From contig JAHBBC010000001.1 in NCBI GenBank assembly GCA_019915015.1, positions 3,534,001 through 3,598,000 of the forward strand: 64,000 nt of DNA. Direction: 5' to 3'. This document shows, piece after piece, positions 52,806 to 62,300 of the stretch (position 1 is the first letter of the stretch; every line of letters begins with the position of its first letter). The translations under genes and the position numbers were made by a program. The notes under the pieces were generated by a model. The model had not been told where the DNA came from, ran no database searches, and was given only the letters and a program-made list of their open reading frames with translations. Source of the stretch: Auriscalpium vulgare. Its lineage: Eukaryota; Basidiomycota; Agaricomycetes; Russulales; Auriscalpiaceae.

Positions 52806-55800
52806 TGAAGACCTTGGCACCCTTGAGCTTGTCGACGATTTCAGAGATAAGCGGCAGGGGGTATTCATTCTTGACCGTCCCCTTGTTTAGTGCGCGATAA
52901 TCCTGAACTGGTCGCAGCTTGCCATCCTTTTTCTTAACAAAGAAGAATGGACTCGCCATGGGAGACTTGGATGGGTGTATGTATCCCTTCTCCAGGTGTT
53001 CATTGAGAAAGGCGTCCAGTTCCACTTGCTCAGCTGGCGACAACGGGTAAACCTTACTCGGTCGTGGTTCAAAGCCGTCCTTGAGGTCAATAGCGTGGTC
53101 CCGAACGGCGATCCGGAAGACGTTCAGAAGAGACTTTGTCAAAGACGTCGCGAAAGTCTTGGTATGGGGGCGGGACTAATTCCTCAAATTCTTTCTGCAC
53201 CGGGGGTCCAGCAGCTTTTTCGGCGAGCTTCTGTGCGTTCGTGAAAGCTGCTCGTACGTGCACCGGTCCTGGTCCGACAGGCGGGGGAGTGAGCGGAATA
53301 TTGAAGGCGGGTAACATACCAGCGAGTTGCAATCCGTGCACCATCCACGCGTGTTCCATGGTGAATCGTTCTTCGTCGTCTTCCGTGAACAGGGCACCAA
53401 GCGTTGGGGACCGCGTAGCGCGAATACGTACTCCATGGACGCGACGAGCTGGGACGACGTACTTTGGCATCGTTGGCGGAGGTAGTGGAGCCTCATGGCG
53501 CGGCCTGGTAGTAGGTCGTGGGGCTGCAGACGATTTGGGAGTCTGTCGTTCTGTGCGCGTTGATAAGTTCTTGATCGGTGGTGCATGCAACTTGCAGGAT
53601 GGTGGGCATCGAGTCATGTCGACGCGCTTTTCTCGCCAGTCGACTGCCGGATTGTGAAATTCCAGCCAGTCTGTGCCAAGAATCATGTCGTAGTCGCCGG
53701 TGTCAGTGAGGAAGAACTCAGCTTCCTCCTCATGATAGAATGTTGAGTCCTTGGCATAGATGCGGATTGTCTGAGTCGTCGAGTAACGTACCCAGCCCAT
53801 GATGTTTTCGGTGTTGTCGACATTGCGAACAGGGAATGGTCTGGGTAATGGGGGCTGTGGGGCTTAGTTTATTCACTATGTCCCTACAGTTGTAACAAGT
53901 GGGTGGTGTCATAGGCAGATAGGATAGTGAAGTGCAAGTATAGGGCAGTATAGTGCACTCTAGTGCATATACCAGTACTATAGTGTCCTTGGATGCACTA
54001 TAGTAGTAGCATGACTGTAAGGACCATTGTATTTTTGCACCAATATAATGGGCTTTGAAAATGTTATAAATAATGGTGTAGATGCACAGGTGAAACTGCT
54101 ATATAGAGGTAATTTAGCCGAATATATCTGGCTAACGGTAGAGAGCTGTAGGGCAATCACTGGCCAATGGATCCCATGGATTTATGTACTATAGTGAATC
54201 AATAATATATTACAGAAATGCTGGGATATATGCACCTTCTCTCCTTTAAAATGAGCTCTATAAATTCGGATAATCTTACAGTATGTGGCTTAGTAGAGTG
54301 CATATGTGATCTGAATTTACAAGAATATAGGGGGTCAGTTCTGAGGAGTTGTGCAGTCCACACTGTATCAGATATTCATCTACTATAGTGATGTTATACT
54401 CTTTAAAGCTTTCTTAATCTGTTATGGGATGACTGGGCATTCATAAATCATGACAAAAAAGGTGAGCATATGTACTACACATGCCACTGCTGTCAGAATT
54501 TATCATAATATCTGAAGCCATTGGTGAGCCACACCAAGGCATATAGATTTGTGCACTATAGTGGTGATCTAATTGGTTGGCCACAAAAGCATATGATGTG
54601 TCCAATAGCTCTCCAGTACTTGGTCAATATAATCCAGAGATATTATAGAGCATTCACAGACCATGCCCCACCCAACGCTCAAAATATGGGAATTCTATCT
54701 AGAGTTGGCAGAAAGTGCTGTACTTCCACTCTCATACAGCCTGTAATGTCTGAGGTATCCTTGTCCCAGGGTGATCCAGTTTATGATCAGGCATATGAAT
54801 ATAAATGGCTATTTCTTTTACAGAGGATGAGCTTGTGCTCAAGTAAGCTTCATGGATCATGGCTCATTGAAAAATAAATAATCATTTCAGTTCACACATA
54901 TGCTTGGATAGATGGGACAGGGTCATATGGATCATTTAGGCTGTATCAAAGGATCAGAAGTATGGTACTATATACCAATTGCATGCAAGGACACAAAACT
55001 TTCAGGGATGGAAGGGGCATGGTGTAATAGTGCTCTGGAATATCTAGGGATTTGTTTCCCCAAGTATTGAGGAGCTATTCAGTGCTGAAAAAGTTTGAGG
55101 ATAGAAGCAAGCTAAATAACACTATAGTGTATAAGTATATATGCATTGGTGCGGCTTGCCATTAGTCTTAAATATTATGATAAATTCAGACAGCAGTGGC
55201 ATGCGTGGTACATATGCTCACCTTTTTCTTCATGATTTATGAATGGCCAGTCATCCCATAACAAATTAAGAAAGCTTTAAAGAGTATAATATCACTATAG
55301 TAGATGAATATCTGATACAGTGTGCACTGCATAACTCCTCAGAAATGACCCCCTGTATTCTGGTAAATTCAGGTCACATATGCACTCTACTAAGCCACAT
55401 GCTGTAAGATTATCCGAATTTATAGAGCTCATTTTAAAGGAGAGAAGGTGCATATATCCCAGCATTTCTGTAATATATTATTGATTCACTATAGTACATA
55501 AATCCATGGGATCCATTGGCCAGTGATTGCCCTACAGCTCTCTACCGTTAGCCAGATATATTCGGCTAAATTACCTCTATATAGCAGTTTCACCTGTGCA
55601 TCTACACCATTATTTATAACATTTTCAAAGCCCATTATATTGGTGCAAAAATACAATGGTCCTTACAGTCATGCTACTACTATAGTGCATCCAAGGACAC
55701 TATAGTACTGGTATATGCACTAGAGTGCATTATACTGCCCTATACTTGCACTTCACTATCCTATCTGCCTATGACACCACCCACTTGTTACAACTGTAGG

Positions 55801-56130
55801 GACATAGTGCACTAAACTACTCCCCAGTGTTGGTAATGGTTTCAAGGGAAGTCTGTGTTTAGTGGCAAACTTGGGATGAAGGATGATTCCTTCGGCTCCA
55901 CTGTTGAGCAGAGCATCGGCGTTGATGAGTTTTCGTGGTTCGTTGAGTCGTAGCTGTACTTGAAGGGCGATCGAGGGTGATTGCCTGTTGCGAGTGACAG
56001 CGGACATGTAGATCGCAGAGGGATACGATTGCTCACAAATGTCCGATGAAGAAAGTACAGCATAACGATTCAATGAACTTAACGAAAACCTTGAGCCACC
56101 CGCGGACGACGCGACCGGGGGGCGCTTCAA
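52806..56130 (-). pseudogene. gypsy element 2 protease and start of reverse transcriptase, split
   Basis: The -1 frame reads LKRPPVASSAGGSRFSLSSL and reaches NADALLNSGAEGIILHPKFA, the protease active site with Asn in place of the catalytic Asp (DSGA expected). After RLPLKPLP a 1,980 bp element interrupts; beyond it the frame continues PRPFPVRNVDNTENIMGWVR and DYDMILGTDWLEFHNPAVDW (the ILGxDWL block). A Pro-rich linker leads to [14 protein letters not shown], where an indel near 53110 shifts the frame to [20 protein letters not shown] and [20 protein letters not shown], the first motifs of reverse transcriptase. At LKGAKVFT the second insertion (50537-52805) cuts the gene. Confidence 0.85.
53852..55831. 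mobile_element. Long-inverted-repeat (foldback) element in the gypsy protease
   Basis: A 1,980 bp AT-rich insertion flanked by the 8-bp direct repeat GGTAATGG (53844-53851 and 55832-55839). Removing it and one repeat restores the protease frame exactly (KPLP-RPFPVR). Its two arms, about 53852-54510 and 55175-55831, are reverse complements with roughly 95% identity by eye. Arms contain many CACTATAG/CTATAGTG motifs. The loop of about 650 bp holds a plus-strand frame (54521-54877) with no known domain. No transposase is present. 8-bp duplications point to a hAT-, P- or Zisupton-like partner enzyme. Confidence 0.75.
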
Positions 56131-56136
56131 AAACCC
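56130..56136 (-). promoter_or_regulatory. Candidate -1 frameshift site between gag and pol
   Basis: On the minus strand the last Gag codons are GAG GGT TTT TGA. They contain the heptamer G GGT TTT, which fits the X XXY YYZ rule for -1 ribosomal slippage. After a -1 slip the frame continues directly into the protease-pol frame (TTG AAG CGC CCC). This would explain how pol, which has no ATG of its own here, is translated. Confidence 0.6.
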
Positions 56137-57059
56137 TCTACCATGTCCTTCAGGAAGGCCTTTGCTTCCTCTGCCTCATCTCCTTCGAGCCTCTTGATCT
56201 GCACGGTCAAGTCTGAGATGGCACGGGTGACCGGCGGGATCTCTGCTTGAGTGGTCGCAGGAGCTACTCCCGGCGCCGGACCGGTTTCTATCGCTCGGAC
56301 CGTAGTGGCGTTGCGTGGGTTCTGCGGGCAATTGGACGCAATGTGCCCTGTCTGGCGACACCTGAAGCAACCACCCTTCAACCGTAGCTGCTCGCGCTCC
56401 TGTTCCGTGAGCTTGGTGAGGATCTGGGGCGAAGCGGAGGTTGCCGCCATACGCGGACGATTCTGCGGTGTGGTGGGCGGGGAAAATGAAGTCCTGGCTG
56501 GGCGCTTGGTTGCCGCCATTGTGCGGACGCGCTCGATGTAAGCAGTGTTTCTGTCCATCGCCTTCTTCTTCCACTGTTCCAGCGTCGCTGGTACAGGGTC
56601 TGCGCGAAGACAGTCGTCAAGGAGCCCTGAGTTCAGTCCTTTCTTAAAGAAATAGACGAGGGACTCCCCAGTGTACTTAGTCCGAGGGACCAGCGCGTCA
56701 AAGTCCGTGATGTACTCTGTGACCGTTCGCGTGTTCATCTTGAGATGATCTAGTTCCGCGCGAGCAGAATTTGTCTCGTCGAGGGGTGCGAAGTCGATGT
56801 CGAACTGGGCGAGGAGTTTGGCAAACGTGTCAAAGCGACGCACGTGGGAGCTGCTGTTTAAGTAGGCGTCGTCGTCGTCGAGTATCTCGTTGCTCCGAGC
56901 CTCAGCCCATTTGCCGGCGTTGTCTCCTTGGCAAAGGTCGAGGAACAGCGTGATCTTGTCGTCATCCGTCACGTACTTGGTGGGGTTGCCTCGCAGGAAC
57001 ATGCGGATACGCGTTTTGAAGTGTTTCGACATGGTGCGATCACCAGTGAAGGGCACGGT

Positions 57060-57062
57060 TTG
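57060..57062 (-). other. Frameshift position in gypsy Gag
   Basis: Approximate site where the frame ending TPAKGEIGVKPC must change to the frame with TVPFTGDRTMSK. The exact base cannot be fixed without an intact relative. Unlike the site at 56130-56136 there is no heptamer here, so it is read as damage. Confidence 0.4.
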
Positions 57063-58361
57063 ACGCCGATTTCGCCTTTGGCAGGAGTCGGGGTTGTCTG
57101 AGTCGGGTTCTTCGGATTGCTGGGAGCCATGGTGAGAGATGTAGTCGGGGTGGGGGCAATGATGAGGGTAGGAGTAGGGACGCGAGTCGGAGGTTGCGTG
57201 GGTACGGGAGTCTGGGTAGCGGATCGGAGGGTAATCGAGCGAAGAGTCTGCTGAGCAGTAATTTCTCGAGCGACTGCAACAGATCTTGCTAGTCCCTGAT
57301 CGGATATGAAGCGATCGTTGCTCACCCAGAACCAACGGTCTTCGTCAACGGGACTAGAGGTGATTGGTTGCCAATGGACGAGGCGCCTGGTGTAATCGCT
57401 CTGCCACGCGTACCACTTATTATTGCGCGGGTCTAGTTCTACCCCTGCAGGTACGGAGACTGGCGATGTGCGACGAGTCGGCGGTGATGCAGGACTTGGG
57501 ATGCGTGATGGGGGAAGTGGGGTCTGTAGTGCTCGTGCGTCGCGGATATCGTCGTCAGTGACGTCTTTGAGGTCGTCGACAAAGTACCACTCCCACTGCC
57601 GATCGTCCGCGAACCACTCTACTCTTCTTGGTCCAGTCGCAGTGTAGAGAACAAAGTGGTCCTCGCCTTCCTGATGGATCTCACTGGGAACGTTGTTGAT
57701 AGCAGTGGTGAATGCGGGTTTGGAGTTGCTGTCGGGACCAATGGTGGTGTTCTAGAAGAAATCTGCCGCGACTGGGCGACGAGGACGTGGCTGAGGGATC
57801 GAGGGTGGAGCAGGGGATGGAGCAGGGCGTGTGATGCGACGGATTCGTTGAGCAAGGGAGATCGTGGGTTCAGGGCTTGGGCAGGGGGTAGGTCGTCCTC
57901 CAACGACGAAGTGTATCGGGGTGGTGCGGGGATCAATGTATAGTCCAATGGGGGAGGACAGGAATGGCTGATGGTATGCGTGCTCCGTGAGGTCGAAGTT
58001 GAATCGATTCAGATCAACGTCAAAGACCCCTTTGATGCGGACGTATAAAAAGATGCTGACCGCTCCTTGATTCCAGTGCCACTCTGCTATGAGGGCCCAC
58101 TTTCCGTGTATTGCCCAAAGGTCCTGTTCGCAGTGATTGCGGATGTCGAGGATGTAGTTTCGACCCTCGGCAAGATCGATGGGTTGCGGTAGATGGGGCT
58201 GGTGATCAGGGTGATAAAGGCTAAGATACCTTTGCTGGTAGATGAGCCAGCTAGCGGGGGAGGCCGTGGTGTCGATGGTGGTTTTTACGTCGCGTGGACG
58301 GCAAGGATGAGAGCGATAAGAGAGATAAAAGGTGAGGTGGGCGTAGGAGAGACTGTTCAAG

Positions 58362-58771
58362 TGTCAAGACTCGCGTCAAGGAACACACAAAAGAGCCGCC
58401 CAAGTCACCGACCGGACCAGAGGGATGAGACGAGTGAGACGGCTGTGACCAACAGCGCAGGCAATGTATTGCGTACGGTGTAGACAAAGTGAACAGTCTG
58501 AGGAATAGGGAGAGAGACGAGTCCTTATATACTGAGTGAAGCCAAACAAGGGTAAACGGAAGAACAATAGGGTGCGGAACAATAAGGAAGGAACCATGAC
58601 AATGGAGAACAATAAGAAGGGCGAACAATAGCGTACACAGCCTCGTCATAGAACTTCATGGAAGAGTCTAGAGCGGTCCGGATTAATGAGGAGTCTGGAT
58701 CGTGGTCCGTGATTGATGGTGGATGCGAATGGCAGTCAAGAGAGTCGAAAGAAATGGAGCGATTCGTGACA
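58362..58771 (-). repeat. 5' LTR of gypsy element 2
   Basis: 410 bp with TGTCACGAATCGC at its start (58771) and GAGTCTTGACA at its end (58362). Differs from the 3' LTR at about four positions. The bases after it on the minus strand, CTTGAACAGTCTCTCC, should hold the primer binding site, but I cannot match them to a tRNA. Confidence 0.9.
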
Positions 58772-59650
58772 CCGCAGCTGTGGAATGCAAAGTACGACAC
58801 CTGTGAAACATCGGTTCTCCGCCAATTGTGGGTGTGCCTCAAGGTGCTTTCGGATCCAATCCTGGATGTCTGCCTTCAGACCATCCTCGGACAGGCCCAG
58901 TGCGGCCGCAATGTCTTTGAGCTCATCTTTTTTCTTGCTGCTGAGAGAGCCACTGAAAACGGCCGTGCCCAGCACCCGCACTACCAACCGGGCATCCTTT
59001 GCAGCCTTCTTCTGCTGTTTGCTTGCTTCTTCCTTCCGCTCCTTCTCTGCGTGCCTTTCGAGATCCGTGCGGTACTCGGCCATGAGTGCGCGTGACGTAA
59101 GAACTTGAGATGTTGTCCTAATCCGCCGCACTGTCTTGTCCTTGTTTTTCCCGTTCAGCTGCCGCTGCAGCAGCTCATTGTGCTTCTTCATCAAAACCGC
59201 GTGAGTGTCTGCTGCATCGCGCTCGAAGGTCAAATCTTGTACGACTTCCTTCTGCGCTGCCACCAGTTGTCTTAACCGAGTGATCTCGGCTTTCATTTCT
59301 CCACGCGACAAGGCTCGTGAGGTGTTAGGGAAGGGGGATGGGGAATGTGAGTAGGATCCACCTGCCCATGAGCGAGTCCTACGTATTGACGACGAGTGCT
59401 CCGATGGCTGCAAGGGTGGTGTCGATTGAAGAAGTGATGGGAGAGGGGACAGCGATGGAGCTGGAGAGCAGTTGCTGGTGGATTCCGAGTCATCGACGTC
59501 TGCAATTCCAGGAGTGGAAGTTGCAGCAGCTCCAATGTTGAACTTGGACGCAGTGTCGATGTCTGAGTCTGTCAAGTCTGTTGAGTCACCTTCTTCATCC
59601 TCAGATAAATCACTTGGTGGGAAATGGCCAGTGCAAGCATGGCAGTACAC
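58772..59650 (-). pseudogene. Unrecognised protein with coiled coil and SAP-like C-terminus, truncated
   Basis: Minus-strand frame of about 290 residues: HFPPSDLSEDEEGDSTDLTD, a Ser/Pro-rich linker, then a coiled coil (EITRLRQLVAAQKEVVQDLT, MKKHNELLQRQLNGKNKDK), a basic helical region (RHAEKERKEEASKQQKKAAK) and KKDELKDIAAALGLSEDGLK with ADIQDWIRKHLEAHPQL, which resembles a SAP-type DNA-binding helix pair. Such C-termini occur on some fungal transposase-like proteins, as I recall. The frame enters the 5' LTR of gypsy element 2 at 58771 and stops there; its start lies in the repeat block beyond 59630, so both ends look cut. No function is assigned. Confidence 0.45.
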
Positions 59651-59720
59651 TTACTCTTAATCATTTAGGGGGCAGGGGGGAGAGGGGCTTGGCCATTAAA
59701 TATACCCAAGCAAAATTGCT
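59630..59720. repeat. Composite-unit block, copy 3 (diverged)
   Basis: GGCCAGTGCAAGCATGGCAG and ACTTACTCTTAATCATTTAG with a GGGGCTTGGCC segment match the blocks at 37985 and 45108. It again lies to the left of an LTR in minus orientation (copy G). Confidence 0.55.
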
Positions 59721-59792
59721 GACAGTCTAGGCTTGGGGATTGTCTCTATCACTGGGTGGTAGCTCAACATCCTGCATGCTCCAATGCACTAG

Positions 59793-60389
59793 GTGGTCGG
59801 AGGTGAGTGTTGCAATGTTGTGACGTTGTGATTATTCTTCCGGTAAGAATGCTCCGGAATGGTGGTCAGAATCCTGAGGCAATAATCGGGACGCTGATAA
59901 AAATACAAAACAATCGGGATCAGAACGATGCAGTGTGAGTACAAGAACTGAGGTGAACAATGGTCAGAGGACAATAGTGCGACTGCAGAGGAATACAGAT
60001 GTCACAGTGACTGGAGTGGCATCGTGCATACATTCTGATGACAATCTCAACAGTAAACATGTCTGATGGAATTCCGACGCATTGTGACAGCTGTGGGAGG
60101 TGCTGTGCTCGAGGTCACGTGGTGGCAGTTGGAACAACGGGCAAGTGGTCGGATGACTGTGTGTGCTGCGTGCGACAGCGTCGCTGGCGCGAGTGTGGTG
60201 TTCAAGGTATGATTCCAATTGCGTGACTGCTCTGCAAGACTCCAATCTTGCGAGCGGTTGGAAGAACTAATCAGGTGGTCGGAGCACTGCTGTGCGATGT
60301 TGCGATCTTCAGAATTGTGTGTCTGTTGACTTGATGAAAGTGCGAAAATTCTGTAATGATCGCCTCGCAGCATGGAGCGATGTGTATCA
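59793..60389 (-). repeat. LTR copy G, truncated
   Basis: Minus-orientation fragment covering the U3 part only. It enters the family alignment at GGTCGGAGGTGAGTGTTG and ends properly at GGAGCGATGTGTATCA (60389). The U5 end is missing, and no duplication can be checked. Confidence 0.65.
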
Positions 60390-60959
60390 GTGCCGTCACC
60401 GTTGTGCTGACGTGCCACACGACATCGACAATGTGTATCTTGGCTTCCACTACACCTATGAAGGCGGTTCCGGGCTCTATCAAGGGCTTGGATGTCATGT
60501 ATTCCTAAGATGCCCAAGAGTTTATCTGATGCTGTATTTCACGGCAAAAGAGTTGTATTTCATTTTCACATGTATGTAATTTCTATCCACAGTAGCACCA
60601 TAGAATTGCATGTATATGTGAATCAGTCATGATAGTATAGATCACTATCTCGATTGAGCCCAGAACCACCTCCACAGGCGCAGTAGAAGCTTAGATACAT
60701 GTTGTCGATGTCTCATGGCACGTCAGCACGACAGCGACAACGCGTCACATGTTGTGGGAAGCATGTTGTGGGAAGCAGCGGCGATGTGTAAGCGTTGGAG
60801 TCAAGAGCGAAGCCACGGCACCTGGTGGCGCCGCAGCCCACGGGTCGAAGACCTCTGAACTCTTTTTTTCAGAGATTCTCATCCATTTTGCAAATCACAA
60901 TAATTGTAGCTTTATATATATATATATCTTTTCCCAAAGTACCAAAGAAGGGGAAAGAA
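60390..60959. repeat. Spacer with an inverted pair of about 90 bp
   Basis: 60392-60500 (minus) and about 60650-60745 (plus) are related: TTGTCGATGTC...GGCACGTCAGCAC occurs in both, as does GAGCCC(G/A)GAACC(G/A)CCT. Both lie next to LTR copy G and could be flank sequence copied in opposite direction. A (TA)n run is at about 60913-60927. No gene seen. Confidence 0.45.
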
Positions 60960-61440
60960 ACTGATGCAAAGAGCAAACTGTCTTGTAGGGCAGGAGAAGA
61001 TAGAAGGTCAACAACTACTGTACATATCCTACAAAGCTAAATGGCCTTGTAGTGTAGTGGTCAATACTATTGGTTGATACAAAGAACCAAGAGGTTGTAG
61101 GTTCAATTCTCCCTCTGTGCGACTTTTTAATAATATAATTATTCAGCCCGGGTATTGTAGTAGCCGGGTTTGTGCACCATGACACGTTTAAACCTGCACA
61201 CAGTCGAAAGTGCCGGTTGATGTGTCATGGTGCGTGTTTGGCCTACCCGTGGGAAAGTTTTACCCAAAATGGAAATCATGCAGTATTTTTTGCTGACTCG
61301 AGAACAATTGAAAACATGTTCATATTGTTGCTGGTTAGCTTGCAAAACGCAAAATACTTGCAGACATGAGTGTCTTTGGAAGTGAGAAGGTGTTGAAAAA
61401 CATTGGGCAGGAGCTACTTAGCTAAAAATTGCTCAATTAC
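60960..61440 (+). repeat. SINE-like unit, copy 3
   Basis: Leader with AGAGCAAACTGTCTTGTAGG, tRNA-like head at 61044-61122, the CAGCCCGGGTATTGTAGTAG block and a tail with CAGACATGAGTGTCTTTGGA. The central part contains an unrelated inverted segment (CACCATGACACG...) not seen in copies 1 and 2. Confidence 0.5.
61044..61122 (+). ncRNA. tRNA-derived head of SINE-like unit 3
   Basis: GCCTTGTAGTGTAGTGGTCA (A-box region) and TAGGTTCAATTCTCCCTC (B-box region). Like the other two copies it keeps the two promoter boxes but not a normal cloverleaf. Confidence 0.5.
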
Positions 61441-62300
61441 CGGGTAACCGGGTACTTTATCCCCGGGATTAGTAAGCAATGACTCATTGACCGGCAAAAA
61501 TCCCAGTCTGCCTGATTCAACTGCGTCATTTTCCCACGCTTGTTGAGGAATTATATCATTGGCTATTCACATGATCAACATCCTCTCAACACTTCTGGTA
61601 TATATAATGCATGGTAGTTAGCAACTAGAGCCCTCCCAATTGCCAACCTCACCATTGTCACCCCGTGGGAACATGTTACCAAAAAGGGAAGTTAGAAGGC
61701 CTTCTCTTCTGACCTGAGAACAATTGGTATCATGTGTATATCAATGCTAATTAGCTTGGAAAATGCAAAATACTCGCAGACACGAGTGTCTTTTGCAGTG
61801 CAAAGGTGTGTAAATCACAGGGCAGGCAGGAGCTACTTAGCTAAGAATTACAGAATTAGGCAGATGGGACGACACGACTTGACTTTAGTCCAAGCTTTGG
61901 GACATATCTCCTAGAGCATTCTTTCTAATGCATGCATTTCGCCTGACTGATGGAGGAAATAAATGATTAGGAGGAATCATAATTAAGAGTACTCGTAATG
62001 AGAACCATGCTAGTGCTATAGTTGAAGTGTGAGGATCCTGCAAGGTGCGGCAGGACCTGCTTAGCTAAGAATTACTGAAAAAGGCAGTTGGGACGACGCG
62101 ACTTGACCGTGGGATCTATTTCCTAAAGCGACTTATAATGTGTTCACGTTTTGGCCTGACTTGGTTGAAGAAAGAAACGATTAAGAGTAATCGTAACCGT
62201 CATTATGGGTGGGATCGTAAAGGTCGTCCAAAGATGGGGCATCAAAGAATCTGTGGGCCACTGTGGGGTAGGTGTCAGGAACATGTGTGTGGTTTGACGT
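61441..62300. repeat. Tail fragments of the SINE-like unit
   Basis: Two partial copies lacking the tRNA head: about 61640-61980 (CCGTGGGAACATGTTACC, then CAGACACGAGTGTCTTTTGC and GGGACGACACGACTTGAC) and about 62045-62190 (GGACGACGCGACTTGACCGT). Both end in GATTAAGAGTAATCGTAA-like sequence. No gene seen. Confidence 0.5.

Larger units (their letters stand above)
56127..58361 (-). pseudogene. gypsy element 2 Gag, with one stop and one frameshift
   Basis: The frame entering from the 5' LTR reads SLYHPDHQPHLPQPIDLAEG and continues about 200 residues to TAG at 57752-57754; the same frame goes on with NTTIGPDSNSKPAF and VEWFADDRQWEWYF, so the stop replaces a residue (CAG likely). Near 57060 an indel shifts to the frame with VPFTGDRTMSKHFKTRIRMF, the retrotransposon gag domain (DKITLFLDLCQGDNAGKWAE). 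A knuckle CFRCRQTGHIASNC (C-x2-C-x4-H-x4-C) lies near 56330-56375, and Gag ends EGF at TGA 56127-56129. The N-terminal extension of about 400 residues before the gag domain is unusually long. Gag builds the particle and binds the RNA. Confidence 0.85.
47469..58771 (-). mobile_element. Chromovirus-type Ty3/gypsy element 2 with nested insertions
   Basis: Minus-strand element of 11.3 kb bounded by two 410 bp LTRs (58362-58771 is 5', 47469-47878 is 3') with TGTCA...TGACA ends. Four differences were seen between the LTRs, about 99% identity. A polypurine tract AGAGAGGGGGTGA lies next to the 3' LTR. Internal order: a long gag with knuckle, protease, reverse transcriptase, RNase H, integrase, chromodomain. 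Two elements are inserted in pol, at 53852-55831 and 50537-52805; without them the element would be about 7 kb. The flanking five bases (TAAAG left, CCGCA right) do not match. Confidence 0.9.

Noticed and set aside
53874..55809. CACTA transposon defined by the CACTATG ends
   Set aside because: The bases next to CACTATG do not match, whereas the GGTAATGG duplication slightly further out restores the interrupted frame, so the true ends lie outside CACTATG.
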